DNA of 64,000 nt from Polaromonas sp. (lineage in GTDB: Bacteria; Pseudomonadota; Gammaproteobacteria; Burkholderiales; Burkholderiaceae_C). The notes under the pieces are model-generated. The model made no database searches. It was not told the DNA's origin and saw nothing but the letters and a program-made list of their open reading frames with translations. A program made the position numbers and the translations under genes. The DNA lies in NCBI RefSeq assembly GCF_016185115.1, contig NZ_JACPOF010000008.1:124001-188000 (forward strand). Direction: 5' to 3'. Numbering within the stretch: the stretch's first letter is position 1; every line of letters starts with the position of its first letter. Below are positions 51,201 to 59,185 of the stretch, piece after piece.

Positions 51201-51868
51201 CGGCTGCACGCCAGGGGCTGGACGAACTGGTGGCGAAGCGTGTGGAATTTTTGACGGCGTATCAGGACGCTGCCTACGCACAGGCCTATGAACAATTCGT
51301 GCGGCGTGTAGAGCAGGCTGAAGCGCCGCTGGGCAAAAAACTGCTGGCGCAAAATGTTGCGAAGTACCTGTTCAAGCTGATGGCGTACAAGGACGAGTAC
51401 GAGGTTGCGCGCCTGCACACCGACCCCACCTTCCTGAACAAGGTCAATGCCATGTTTGAGGGTGACTTCAAACTGAATTACCACCTCGCACCGCCCATCA
51501 TCGCGAAGCAGAACGACAAGGGTGAATTGCAGAAGCAGAAGTTCGGCCCGTGGATGCTGACCGGGTTCAGGGTGCTGGCAAAACTCAAGGGGTTGCGCGG
51601 CACGGCTTTCGATATCTTCGGCAGGACCGAAGAACGCAAGACCGAACGCGCGCTGATTGAAGAGTACAAGACCAGCATCGAGAGCCTGCTGCCGGCGCTC
51701 AGTGAAGCCAACCATGCGACGGCGCTGGAGATTGCGCGCATCCCCGAACTTATCAAGGGTTATGGCCATGTGAAGGCGCGCAACCTGAAGACTGCGCGCC
51801 TGCAGTGGGCGGGCCTGATGCACGACTTCCGCAACGGCGGGGCCGCTGCGGAAAAGCTGGCGGCCTAG
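48290..51868 (+). CDS. Fused indolepyruvate ferredoxin oxidoreductase (IorA-IorB type)
   Basis: Oxidative decarboxylation of aryl-2-oxo acids, such as indole-, phenyl- or hydroxyphenylpyruvate, to acyl-CoA with electrons passed to ferredoxin. The 1192-residue protein joins the alpha and beta parts. The start has GFISGYRGSPLGNYDQAL (~62), typical of the oxidoreductase alpha domain. TPP-binding residues lie around the GIGCHYMALWMDRST region (~480). A ferredoxin-type cluster is in ELVCEGCGDCSVQSNC and CNKDFSCVKGFC (~665-705), and the beta domain begins with GVGGTGVITIGQLLG (~760). The function fits catabolism of aromatic amino acids via transamination. Its own start at 48290 has a weak ribosome site and depends on the upstream ORF. 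It overlaps the convergent dprA gene by 4 bases. Confidence 0.93.
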   Translation: MNAPLPEHIRKALETVTLDDKYSLNYGHAFMSGVQALVKLPMLQQLRDKQQGKNTAGFISGYRGSPLGNYDQALWKAAKYLKAQNIVFQPGVNEELAATAVWGTQQLGFAPPGTNKFDGVFGIWYGKGPGVDRTSDVFKHANMAGTTPWGGAIAIAGDDHISKSSTAAHQSDHIFKACGLPVFFPATVQEILDLGLHAIALSRYAGVWAGVKTIQEIVESSASAMIDPERVQIKIPTDFEMPPGGVHIRWPDAPLDQEKRLFDYKWYAALAYIRANRLNYNAIEGPNDRFGIIASGKAYNDTRQALMDLGLDDATCRQLGIRLHKVGVVWPLEAQLTREFATGLQEILVVEEKRQVIEYQLKEELYNWRADVRPNIVGKFDDSGDHQGGEWSMPNPSANTLLRANADLSPALIAKALAARVKKLKLDGDMLARIDARLAVIEAKERSLTTVVVDSERTPWFCSGCPHNTSTKVPEGSRAMAGIGCHYMALWMDRSTLGFTQMGGEGVPWVGQQPFTTDKHMFTNLGDGTYFHSGLLAIRQSIAAGVNITYKILYNDAVAMTGGQQVGERPEGHSVVQISHSVKAEGAKKIVVVTDEPEKYDGVKLADGVTVHHRDELDAIQREFREIEGTTIIIYDQTCATEKRRRRKRGTMVDPAARVVINELVCEGCGDCSVQSNCMSVEPLETEFGRKRQINQSTCNKDFSCVKGFCPSFVTVEGGQLKKKSKTDKKFNPFEGGEIPEPVLPVLGADHPLWGIVVAGVGGTGVITIGQLLGMAAHIEGKGIITQDAAGLAQKGGSTWSHVLISDRPDGICTTRVGTASADLIIGCDPIVTANKETMARMREGRTHVALNSHSAPTASFVHNGGWVNPGSACQAEISKAVGAGGVGAFDADTAATKLMGDSIYANPMLLGYAWQKGWIPLGLEALSRAIELNAVAIEQNKMAFAWGRRAAHDLASVERLYASAQVIAMPAARQGLDELVAKRVEFLTAYQDAAYAQAYEQFVRRVEQAEAPLGKKLLAQNVAKYLFKLMAYKDEYEVARLHTDPTFLNKVNAMFEGDFKLNYHLAPPIIAKQNDKGELQKQKFGPWMLTGFRVLAKLKGLRGTAFDIFGRTEERKTERALIEEYKTSIESLLPALSEANHATALEIARIPELIKGYGHVKARNLKTARLQWAGLMHDFRNGGAAAEKLAA

Positions 51869-52992
51869 GCCCTGGTCATCCGCTGGAACAGGCCGCCGGG
51901 AAGGCGTGTCAACACGCCGTCGAGTTCAAGCTCCAGCAGTTTTGCCTGCAGTTCGGGTGTCGGCAAACCGGTGCGGGCCTGCAGCGCGTCCAGGCTGACC
52001 ACGTCGAAACCCAGGGCGGACATAAAGCCTTGATCGGCAGGTGTGGCTTCGCTGGCTTCATCGTCTTCATCCGTGTCGCCTTCAATCTGGCGCGTCACGG
52101 GCAACTGAAGTTCTTCCAGCACGTCTTCCGCGTTTTCGACCAGCTTGGCGCCCTGCTTGATCAGCCAGTGGCAGCCGCGCGATTGCGGCGAATGGATGGA
52201 GCCGGGAATCGCAAACACCTCCTTGCCCTGCTCGGTCGCCATGCGTGCCGTGATCAGCGAGCCCGACTTGAGCGCGGCCTCGATGACCAGCGTGCCCTGC
52301 GACAGGCCGGAGATGATGCGGTTGCGTTTGGGAAAGTTGGCGCTGAGGGGTGGCGTGCCCAAAGGGAACTCGCTGATGATCATGCCCTGTGCTGCAATGC
52401 GGTGGGCCAGGTCGAGGTGCTTTTTCGGGTAGACGCGGTCAAGGCCGGTGCCGACGACGGCGATGGTGGTACCGCCGCCCAGCAGTGCGCCGTCATGCGC
52501 TGCGCCATCCACGCCCATGGCCAGGCCCGACACCACACACATGCCAGAAGCGCCGAATGAACGGGCAAATTGACGTGCGTTGATTTCGCCCTGCGGTGTG
52601 GGGTTGCGGCTGCCGACGATGGCGATGCGTAGCCCGGCTGCAGCCGCGGCCGATGGCATGGTCAGCCTACCCATCATGTAAAGCACGATCGGTGGGTCTG
52701 CAATGTTCAGCAGGCTGGCCGGGTAGGCCGCATCGCCCAGCGTGACCACCTTCCGGTCACCGGCCGCAGCCAGCCAGTCAAGTGTGGTCTGCAGCAGTTC
52801 CATCAGTGCTGGTGGCTCGTCGAGCAGGGCGCGCTCAAGCCTGTCGCTGCCAAGCTGCTTCAGTGTGGCCGGGCTCTGTTCAAAGAAGGCCTGGGCCGAG
52901 CCAAAGGTGGCCAGCAATTTGCGCGAACCCTCGTTGCCGACGCCCGGGGACAGGGTCAGGCGCAGCCAGGCCCTCAGTTCATCACGGTCCAA
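51865..52992 (-). CDS. dprA: DNA-processing protein DprA
   Basis: Natural transformation protein that binds incoming single-stranded DNA and loads RecA. The 375-residue protein has an N-terminal SAM-like region, the Rossmann-like DprA core with IAIVGSRNPTPQGEINA (~122), VVSGLAMGVDGAAH (~155), the block SANFPKRNRIISGLSQ (~220) and IPGSIHSPQSRGCHWLI, and a C-terminal winged-helix (ALQARTGLPTPELQAKLLEL). An acidic spacer (GDTDEDDEASEA) lies before it. It is convergent with the oxidoreductase gene and precedes the LysM-def-fmt set divergently, an order common in proteobacteria. Confidence 0.95.
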   Translation of the reverse strand: MDRDELRAWLRLTLSPGVGNEGSRKLLATFGSAQAFFEQSPATLKQLGSDRLERALLDEPPALMELLQTTLDWLAAAGDRKVVTLGDAAYPASLLNIADPPIVLYMMGRLTMPSAAAAAGLRIAIVGSRNPTPQGEINARQFARSFGASGMCVVSGLAMGVDGAAHDGALLGGGTTIAVVGTGLDRVYPKKHLDLAHRIAAQGMIISEFPLGTPPLSANFPKRNRIISGLSQGTLVIEAALKSGSLITARMATEQGKEVFAIPGSIHSPQSRGCHWLIKQGAKLVENAEDVLEELQLPVTRQIEGDTDEDDEASEATPADQGFMSALGFDVVSLDALQARTGLPTPELQAKLLELELDGVLTRLPGGLFQRMTRA

Positions 52993-53004
52993 AAGAGGAA
53001 CAGG

Positions 53005-54252
53005 TTAATTGGGGTTGGCAAAGCGGTCGCCCACCTTCACACCATCGGTGATCTGGAGCACGAGCGCGTAAGAGAGGTTCTCGAAGGTGCGAAACACCAT
53101 CAACAGGCCGTTGCGTTCGTTGGGCAATTTGATGGTGGTGCGGGACGAGTCTGTCTTGTCCTGCAGAATCTGGCCGTCCTTGAGGATGGCCATGACATGG
53201 CCGTTTTCAAGGCCGTCTTTGGTGCCACGATTCACTGCCACCACCTGATTCGCAGCGGCAAGAGTTGCATTGCCGCGCCCATAGATCGAAACAATTTGCC
53301 CGGCTATTGGCACAGGCGGTGCATGCGGTACATAGTTCTGGGACACGCGCGGTGGTTCGGGGACCAGGCGGTCGCCGATGCGCATTTCTTCCTTGGCGAC
53401 GACGATGTCAATGGTTGCAGGCACGATCTCGGAGCTGATCTTTCCGTCCCTGGCTACAGCCTGCTGTGTGCCTTCGCCACGCACCAGCTCTGCCTTGCCG
53501 ACAAACTGGGCTTCGTAACCCAGAACGACCCCTGTGGTCGGGTCCTTCAGCGGCGTGGCGTTGCGGAACACCCGGAACTGGAAAGGCGCGTCGCGTGCAT
53601 CGCTCAGGGGTTTGCCCACCGTGCCATTGACGGACTGGCCACGCGCATAGGCGCGGTCACCACGGCTTAGCAGGACGCGGCCCTCCTGGGTGGCGACGAT
53701 GCGCGGAGAGAGCAGGAACTCGGCCTCGTCCACAATCAGCGGCTCAGCGAGGAATGCCTCAATTGAATTGCGCGCGAGTGTCGGGATGGCCGCGTCGGCG
53801 AGCGATGAATAACGCGTCTGCGGCGAGACGCGTACCGTGTCTGTCGGGGGGCTGTCGTTCGAGATGGCCTGCCGCGTGCGCAGTACGGCACGACCATTGG
53901 CCTTGTCGAGATAGAGCTGCTGGCCCGGGTAGATGCGGTGCGGGTTGCGGATGTCCTGCAGGTTCATGCCCCACAGTTCGGGCCATCGCCAGGGGCTTTT
54001 CAGGAACATGCCGGAAATCGCCCAGAGGGTGTCGCCTGACTTGACGACATAGCTGTCTGGTGCGTTGGGCGCGAGATCTTCCAGCGGAATACCGGTCTGG
54101 GCAACCTGGCTGGCGGTGGCTTTCTGGTCAGGGGTGACGGGGAAATTCTGCGCACGGACGGCAAAAGTGGCGCCTGACAGGCCGAGCGCCATTGAAATAG
54201 CGCTCAACCGAACCCATGTTCGACCAGATATACGACCGGAAATAATGTGCAT
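53005..54252 (-). CDS. LysM-domain protein
   Basis: A 415-residue exported protein. The N-terminus has a signal peptide (VRLSAISMALGLSGATFAVRAQ), then a LysM peptidoglycan-binding domain around residues 66-115 (SYVVKSGDTLWAISGMFL with PYRIYPGQQLYL-like end) and a large C-terminal domain that ends in a conserved strand-rich region. Proteins of this type are found beside def and fmt in many beta- and gammaproteobacteria, but their function is not settled. The SD GGAGGGG lies 8 bases before the ATG and can be paired in a stem GGCCCC...GGGGCC (54259-54303), so initiation may be regulated. It lies 13 bases upstream of dprA on the same strand, so the two are probably co-transcribed. Confidence 0.88.
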   Translation of the reverse strand: MHIISGRISGRTWVRLSAISMALGLSGATFAVRAQNFPVTPDQKATASQVAQTGIPLEDLAPNAPDSYVVKSGDTLWAISGMFLKSPWRWPELWGMNLQDIRNPHRIYPGQQLYLDKANGRAVLRTRQAISNDSPPTDTVRVSPQTRYSSLADAAIPTLARNSIEAFLAEPLIVDEAEFLLSPRIVATQEGRVLLSRGDRAYARGQSVNGTVGKPLSDARDAPFQFRVFRNATPLKDPTTGVVLGYEAQFVGKAELVRGEGTQQAVARDGKISSEIVPATIDIVVAKEEMRIGDRLVPEPPRVSQNYVPHAPPVPIAGQIVSIYGRGNATLAAANQVVAVNRGTKDGLENGHVMAILKDGQILQDKTDSSRTTIKLPNERNGLLMVFRTFENLSYALVLQITDGVKVGDRFANPN

Positions 54253-54438
54253 CTTGAAGGCCCCTCCGGGCTTGCGTGGCCGGGTTCCCTTGGGGGTGGG
54301 GCCATGTTTTATCTTGATAAATCACTAGCGATTTTGTACCTAAGCCCTTGATTAGGCAACGAAAATGCTGCCGCACAAGCCCTTGCATCCTCAAAAGGGA
54401 TGAAAATTTGCGAAAATAGCGACATCTGATCGCCGCCC

Positions 54439-54951
54439 ATGACCATACTTCCCATCCTCCGTTACCCCGACCCCCGTCTGCACACCGTGGCAAAGCCTGT
54501 TGCCGGCGTTGACGCGCGCATCAAAACCCTGGTTGATGACATGCTGCAGACCATGTATGACGCCGAGGGTATAGGTCTGGCTGCCACCCAGGTCAATGTG
54601 CATGAGCGCCTGCTGGTGATTGACGTGAGCGAGGGCCGCGACAAACCACTGGTGCTCATCAACCCCGAGGTTGTATGGGCCAGCGCGGAGAAGAAGATCA
54701 ACGAGGAGGGTTGCCTGTCCGTGCCCGGTATCTACGACGGCGTGGAACGCGCCATCGAAGTCAGGGTACAGGCGCTGGATGTGGACGGCAGGCTGCAGAC
54801 GCATGAGGCTGATGGCCTGCTGGCGGTCTGTATCCAGCATGAGATGGACCACTTGCTGGGCAAGGTGTTTGTTGAATACCTCTCGCCGCTCAAGCGCAAC
54901 CGGATCAAGACCAAGATGATCAAACAGCAGAAGAGCGATCAGGCGTCCTGA
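54439..54951 (+). CDS. def: Peptide deformylase
   Basis: Removes the N-formyl group from nascent proteins. The 170-residue protein has all three deformylase motifs: [10 protein letters not shown] (~43), EEGCLSVPG (~90, metal-ligand Cys) and [10 protein letters not shown] (~132, metal His and catalytic Glu). It is transcribed divergently from the LysM gene and is directly followed by fmt, whose ATG shares one base with the def stop codon (TGATG). The ATG at 54439 begins [14 protein letters not shown], a standard deformylase N-terminus. Confidence 0.98.
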   Translation: MTILPILRYPDPRLHTVAKPVAGVDARIKTLVDDMLQTMYDAEGIGLAATQVNVHERLLVIDVSEGRDKPLVLINPEVVWASAEKKINEEGCLSVPGIYDGVERAIEVRVQALDVDGRLQTHEADGLLAVCIQHEMDHLLGKVFVEYLSPLKRNRIKTKMIKQQKSDQAS

Positions 54952-56018
54952 TGAAGGTTGTTTTTGCGGGCACGCCCGAGTTTGCCCGCGTGGCGCTGCA
55001 GCGTTTGCATGCAGCAGGCTTTGAGATTCCACTTGTATTGACCCAGCCCGACCGGCCCGCCGGCCGCGGCATGAAGCTGCAGGCCTCAAGCGTCAAGCAG
55101 TGGGCGGTCGAAAAGGACATCAACGTGGCCCAGCCGCGCAGCCTCAGGCTTGACGGCAAATACCCGGATGATGCAGCCGCCGCGCGCAATGCGATTGAAG
55201 CTGCAAACGCAGATGTCATGGTGGTCGCGGCTTATGGGCTGATCCTGCCGCAATGGGTGCTTGACTTGATGGAGGGCCGCAGCGACGGGCCGCCCCTAGC
55301 AAGGCAAGCCCCCTTGGGGGGCAGCGCAGTACGCGAAGCGACAAGCGTGGGGGCCGGCAGATTTGGTTGCTTGAACATACATGCATCGCTGCTGCCCCGC
55401 TGGCGCGGTGCGGCACCCATCCATCGCGCGATTGAAGCGGGCGACCAGGAAACCGGCGTCACCATCATGCAGATGGATGCAGGGCTGGATACGGGGGACA
55501 TGCTGTTAACTGAGAAGCTGCGCATCGCGGCTGACGACTCTACTGAATCGCTGCATGACAGGCTCGCTGAACTGGGCGGCCGCATGGTGGTTGAGGCGCT
55601 TGAAATGGCGGCGTGCGGTGGCCTGCGGCCTGTGAAGCAGCCTCAGGACGGCATCACCTACGCCCACAAGATTGAAAAACATGAGGCGGCGATTGACTGG
55701 TCGCACGATGCTGCAACGATAGAACGCCGCATTCGCGCGTTCACGCCTTTTCCGGGCGTTTTCGGGCAGATGGGCCATGAGGCCATCAAGTTCCGTGAGG
55801 CGGTGGTGCTGGATGGCGCGGCGCCGCAGGGAGCGGTCGCCGGGCAGGTGCTTGCTGCAAATGAAACCGGGATCGACATTGCAACGGCAAACGGGGTGCT
55901 TCGTGTGACGCGCCTGCAGAAAGCGGGCGGCAAGGCATTGCAGGTTGCTGATTTCCTGCGCGGGTTTGCGATTCATCCGGGCGCCATCTTCACGCGGCAA
56001 GAATCATTGAAACCGTGA
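54951..56018 (+). CDS. fmt: Methionyl-tRNA formyltransferase with in-frame R1 repeat
   Basis: Formylates initiator Met-tRNA, an early translation step acting together with def. The 355-residue protein is ~40 longer than the E. coli enzyme (315). The formyltransferase fold is intact: [23 protein letters not shown], the active-site loop [17 protein letters not shown] and [16 protein letters not shown] (catalytic Asn, His, Asp). The extra ~26 residues (~111-136, [20 protein letters not shown] and onward) sit between the helix after LILP and the strand leading to the catalytic Asn-Ile-His. They are the R1 repeat, translated in frame. The C-terminal tRNA-binding domain is present. It overlaps def (TGATG) and azlC. 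The gene is surely expressed because initiation depends on it. Confidence 0.97.
   Translation: MKVVFAGTPEFARVALQRLHAAGFEIPLVLTQPDRPAGRGMKLQASSVKQWAVEKDINVAQPRSLRLDGKYPDDAAAARNAIEAANADVMVVAAYGLILPQWVLDLMEGRSDGPPLARQAPLGGSAVREATSVGAGRFGCLNIHASLLPRWRGAAPIHRAIEAGDQETGVTIMQMDAGLDTGDMLLTEKLRIAADDSTESLHDRLAELGGRMVVEALEMAACGGLRPVKQPQDGITYAHKIEKHEAAIDWSHDAATIERRIRAFTPFPGVFGQMGHEAIKFREAVVLDGAAPQGAVAGQVLAANETGIDIATANGVLRVTRLQKAGGKALQVADFLRGFAIHPGAIFTRQESLKP
55284..55355. repeat. R1 element inside the fmt coding sequence (copy e)
   Basis: Reads GACGGGCCGCCCCTAGCAAG, GCAAGCCCCCTTGGGGGGCA, GCGCAGTACGCGAAGCGACA and AGCGTGGGGGCCGG, sharing the R1 core in gene-sense orientation with copies c and d. Relative to them it lacks one base between the AAGG and CCCC blocks, which switches the reading frame inside the element but keeps the host gene in frame. 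Confidence 0.88.
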
Positions 56019-56761
56019 TGTCCGCCGGAGAGTCCATTACAAAACACCCGGAGTTTCGCCGCGGTTTCATGGACAGTGCGGCCGTGTCGCCAGGCATTGC
56101 CGCCTGGGCACTGATGACAGGTGTGGCCATGGTCAAGTCCGGCATGAGTGTTTTTGAAGCGTCCCTGATGGGGGTCTTTGTGTTTGCGGGCAGCTCGCAA
56201 CTGGCGGCGATCCCGCTTATCACGGCGGGTGCGCCCATGTGGGTGATCCTGGCGACGGCTTTTTGCGTGAATCTGCGCTTCATGGTCTTCAGCGCGCACC
56301 TTCGGCCGTATGTGATGCATCTCCCGCTTTGGCGCCGGATGCTCAGGGGCTATTTCACAGGTGACCTCAGCTATGTGCTGTTTACAACGCGCTTTCCACA
56401 TCCCTCGGAAAATGCGGCCGGCCGCCGCGCGGAGGATGCGTACTGGGCCGGCAATGCGACCATGAACTGGACATCATGGGCCGGCATGAGCCTGGTCGGT
56501 GTGGCTCTGGCCAATTACGTCCCGCCTTCATGGGGCCTGGGTTTTGCCGGCATCCTCGCGCTGGTGGGGATACTCTGTTCGCTGGCCACCACGCGTTTGC
56601 GTACTGTCTCTGCAGGTGTCGCGGGCGCTGCAGCTGTGGCGGCATTTGCCCTGCCGCTCAAACTCAATATTCTGGTGGCGATTGCAGCCGCAGTGGCGAT
56701 TTGCCTCCTGCTTGAAAAGCCCAAGGGAATGCCACCGGCGCAAGTGCAGGAAACGCCATGA
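56018..56761 (+). CDS. azlC: AzlC-family branched-chain amino acid exporter, large subunit
   Basis: Inner-membrane exporter subunit for branched-chain amino acids; the small AzlD partner follows. The 247-residue protein has about six hydrophobic segments, with the AzlC-type blocks RRGFMDSAAVSPGIAAWALM at the start, FAGSSQLAAIPLI (~70) and AFCVNLRFMVFSAHLRPY (~90). The ATG at 56018 overlaps the fmt stop; a GTG at 56015 is an alternative. azlCD sits between fmt and pgk and appears to be an insert in that region, but the strong overlap with fmt suggests established co-transcription. AzlD overlaps its stop (ATGA). Confidence 0.93.
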   Translation: MSAGESITKHPEFRRGFMDSAAVSPGIAAWALMTGVAMVKSGMSVFEASLMGVFVFAGSSQLAAIPLITAGAPMWVILATAFCVNLRFMVFSAHLRPYVMHLPLWRRMLRGYFTGDLSYVLFTTRFPHPSENAAGRRAEDAYWAGNATMNWTSWAGMSLVGVALANYVPPSWGLGFAGILALVGILCSLATTRLRTVSAGVAGAAAVAAFALPLKLNILVAIAAAVAICLLLEKPKGMPPAQVQETP

Positions 56762-57093
56762 ACGGGACCGACTTGTGGACCGTCGCCATCATCGCAGGCA
56801 TGACCTGCGTGACGGTGATCACACGCTCTTTCTTCTTTATCTCAAGCAAACCCTGGAAATTGCCGGGCTGGGCGCAGCGCGGCCTGCATTACGCACCGAT
56901 TGCCGCCCTGTCGGCAGTGATCATTCCCGAGGTTGTGATGACGCAGGGCCACCTTATCAGCACCTGGCGTGATGCGAGGCTTTTCGGTCTGGCGGCGGGC
57001 ATCGCCTGGTTTTACTGGCGCAAGGGGGTGCTGGGCACCATTGTGGCGGGCATGGCCGTCTATTTGCCGCTCCACATGGGCCTCGGTTGGTGA
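56758..57093 (+). CDS. azlD: AzlD-family branched-chain amino acid exporter, small subunit
   Basis: A 111-residue membrane protein with three to four hydrophobic segments. The family block VTVITRSFFFI and the later ALSAVIIPEVVM are typical of AzlD. It starts in the ATGA overlap with azlC, which is common for the two-component exporter. It is the last gene of the def-fmt-azlCD unit before a nested repeat region. Function with azlC is firm by family; substrates beyond branched-chain amino acids are unknown. Confidence 0.92.
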   Translation: MNGTDLWTVAIIAGMTCVTVITRSFFFISSKPWKLPGWAQRGLHYAPIAALSAVIIPEVVMTQGHLISTWRDARLFGLAAGIAWFYWRKGVLGTIVAGMAVYLPLHMGLGW

Positions 57094-57096
57094 TAT

Positions 57097-57280
57097 GGCC
57101 CCCACGCTGGTTATTGGGGTCAGACGCCAATTTCGCTGCGGTGCTAGCACCGCACCCCCTGGGATCCAGGCCAGAGGCCTGGCGAATTTGGACTCTGACC
57201 CCAAAAACCAGAGCTGCCCCCCGAGGGGGCCGCTGCGCCTGCGGCCTGGCAAAGCCAGTTCCGCGGCCCCTGCTTGCTAA
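57097..57280. repeat. R1 element (copy f) interrupted by a second palindromic element
   Basis: R1 left end GGCCCCCACGCTGG at ~57097 and R1 right part CTGCCCCCCGAGGGGGCCGC, GCGGCCTGGCAAAGCCAGTT and CCGCGGCCCCTGCTTGC (57214-57277) are separated by an unrelated insert at ~57111-57208. The insert has imperfect inverted ends, TTGGGGTCAGACGCCAATTT versus AAATTGGACTCTGACCCCAA-type, a perfect palindrome GCGGTGCTAGCACCGC (57138-57153) and a hairpin CCAGGCC-AGA-GGCCTGG (57166-57182). It looks like a REP-type element moved into an older R1 copy. Confidence 0.75.
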
Positions 57281-57292
57281 GAGTCGCAGTGC

Positions 57293-57353
57293 TTGCCGGT
57301 CGGCAGAGGCGACCTACAATTTAAGGCTTTGGGCGCTGTGGTCCCAAAGCCTT
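57293..57353 (+). promoter_or_regulatory. Candidate pgk promoter overlapping a strong hairpin
   Basis: TTGCCG (57293-57298) and TACAAT (57315-57320), 16 bases apart, make a good sigma-70 promoter. It is directly followed by AAGGCTTTGGG...CCCAAAGCCTT (57323-57333 and 57343-57353) and TTTTTATTTT, a terminator-like hairpin 20 bases before the pgk ATG. It may end upstream transcription, or act as an attenuator. Confidence 0.5.
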
Positions 57354-57372
57354 TTTATTTTGTGAGCTGTCC

Positions 57373-58566
57373 ATGAACTTCATCCGTTTTTCTGATTTGT
57401 GCGCCCGTGGCCAGGTGGCCGGCAAGCGTGTTTTTATCCGTGCTGACCTGAACGTGCCGCAGGATGATGCGGGCAAGATCACCGAAGACACGCGTATTCG
57501 TGCCTCCATCCCCTGCATACAGATGGCGCTGGATGCCGGCGCGGCCGTGATGGTGACCTCGCACCTGGGCCGTCCGACTGAGGGCGAGTTCAAGCATGAA
57601 GACTCACTCGCGCCGGTGGCCAGGCGCCTGTCTGAACTCATGGGCCGTGATGTGCCTTTGAAGAGTGGCTGGGTCGATGGCGTTGAGGTGAAGGCCGGTG
57701 ACGTCGTCCTGCTTGAGAACTGCCGCCTCAACAAGGGCGAGAAGAAGAACGACGAGGCGCTGGCCCGCAAGCTGGCCGCGCTTTGCGATATTTTTGTGCA
57801 CGATGCATTTGGTACATCGCATCGTGCAGAGGCTTCGACTTACGGCATTGCCCAGTACGCCAAAGTCGCCAGTGCCGGCCCCTTGCTTGCTGCAGAGATG
57901 GACGCCATCTCCAAGGCCCTGACGGCCCCGCGCCGCCCACTCGTGGCCATCGTTGCGGGCAGCAAGGTATCGACCAAACTCACCATCCTCAAGTCACTGG
58001 CCAGCAATGTGGACCAGCTCATCGTCGGCGGCGGCATTGCCAACACCTTCATGCTGGCGGCCGGCCTGAAGATTGGCAAGAGCCTGGCTGAGGCCGACCT
58101 GCTGCCTGAAGCCAAAGCCGTGATCGAGGCCATGAAAGCCCGCGGTGCGGCCGTGCCCATTCCGACCGACGTGGTCACCGCCAAAACATTTGCAGCCGAC
58201 GCACCTGCAACCATCAAGGCCGCAACCGACGTGGCAGACGATGACCTGATCCTGGATATCGGTCCGGACACCACTGCGCTGCTCGCAGCCCAGCTCAAGG
58301 CGGCAGGCACGATTGTGTGGAACGGCCCGGTCGGGGTGTTTGAATTTGATGCCTTTTCAAAAGGCACCGAAGGCATTGCGCGCGCCATCGCGGAAAGCAG
58401 TGCCTTCTCGATTGCCGGTGGTGGCGATACGCTGGCCGCGATTGCCAAATACGGCATTGAAGAGCAGGTCGGGTATATCTCGACCGGTGGCGGTGCTTTC
58501 CTGGAAGTGCTGGAAGGCAAAACCCTTCCCGCGTTTGAAATTCTGCAAAAACGCGCAGCGGGCTGA
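57373..58566 (+). CDS. pgk: Phosphoglycerate kinase
   Basis: Glycolysis and gluconeogenesis enzyme, phosphoryl transfer between 1,3-bisphosphoglycerate and ADP. The 397-residue protein is of normal length with the substrate blocks [14 protein letters not shown] (~22) and [12 protein letters not shown] (~55), the nucleotide region [13 protein letters not shown] (~195) and GPDTTALLA...[13 protein letters not shown] (~300-325). The C-terminal GGGDTLAAI and [14 protein letters not shown] are intact. It begins the glycolytic gene region with pyk and fba downstream on the same strand, a Burkholderiales-like order with hemerythrin and a desaturase placed between. Confidence 0.98.
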   Translation: MNFIRFSDLCARGQVAGKRVFIRADLNVPQDDAGKITEDTRIRASIPCIQMALDAGAAVMVTSHLGRPTEGEFKHEDSLAPVARRLSELMGRDVPLKSGWVDGVEVKAGDVVLLENCRLNKGEKKNDEALARKLAALCDIFVHDAFGTSHRAEASTYGIAQYAKVASAGPLLAAEMDAISKALTAPRRPLVAIVAGSKVSTKLTILKSLASNVDQLIVGGGIANTFMLAAGLKIGKSLAEADLLPEAKAVIEAMKARGAAVPIPTDVVTAKTFAADAPATIKAATDVADDDLILDIGPDTTALLAAQLKAAGTIVWNGPVGVFEFDAFSKGTEGIARAIAESSAFSIAGGGDTLAAIAKYGIEEQVGYISTGGGAFLEVLEGKTLPAFEILQKRAAG

Positions 58567-58629
58567 CCTGCATCAAGGCGCTGCAAGCCGCGGGCGCCTA
58601 CCCTCCAGCATCAACTCTGGAGAATGCTC

Positions 58630-59109
58630 ATGGCAACCCTTGAATGGTCCGACGCCCTGTCGCTGGATCTGCCCATCATGGACGACACGCACCGCGAGTT
58701 CGTCGAACTGCTGGCAACTGCGCAGCGCGCGCCTGATGAAACGCTTCTGGCGTCTTGGCAGGAGTTGCTGGACCACACCACCGGACACTTTGGACAGGAG
58801 GACCGCTGGATGCTGGCAACCCGTTTTTCTTCTGTCAACTGCCACAGCATGCAGCACAGGGTGGTGCTTGAGGTCATGCGGGAGGGAGCTGCCCTGGCCG
58901 CGTCAGGTAACCCCGCCGCGCTGCGCGAGATGGCCAGTGAGCTGGCCTTGTGGTTTCCCCAGCATGCCCAGAGCATGGATGCAGCGCTGGCATTGCACCT
59001 GCGCCGTGAGGGCTATGACCCGGCTACGGGTGTTGTGTCCAGTCCTTCAGGCCATTCAGAAGCAGACCATCAACTGATCACAGGCTGCGGCGGCCAGATG
59101 TGCGCCTGA
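58630..59109 (+). CDS. Bacteriohemerythrin-like O2/NO-binding protein
   Basis: A 159-residue protein with a full hemerythrin diiron site: His21 (DDTHREF), His53 and Glu57 (TGHFGQEDRW), His72 and His76 (CHSMQH), His112 and Asp117 (PQHAQSMDAA). All seven ligands are in the standard spacing (HxxxE, HxxxH, HxxxxD). ATG 58630 is chosen because CTGGAG lies 7 bases upstream; an ATG at 58624 is too close to it. A C-terminal ~25 residues with two cysteines (CGGQMC) is not part of the fold. It could store or sense oxygen. It lies after pgk and convergently with the membrane desaturase, an oxygen-using enzyme. Confidence 0.9.
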   Translation: MATLEWSDALSLDLPIMDDTHREFVELLATAQRAPDETLLASWQELLDHTTGHFGQEDRWMLATRFSSVNCHSMQHRVVLEVMREGAALAASGNPAALREMASELALWFPQHAQSMDAALALHLRREGYDPATGVVSSPSGHSEADHQLITGCGGQMCA

Positions 59110-59185
59110 TCGCCAGTCTGCGAAGTGCTTCAGGCCCCCTGAGGGGCTGGTTATGCCGCTTGCGGCACATCATTGATTGTTTGGG

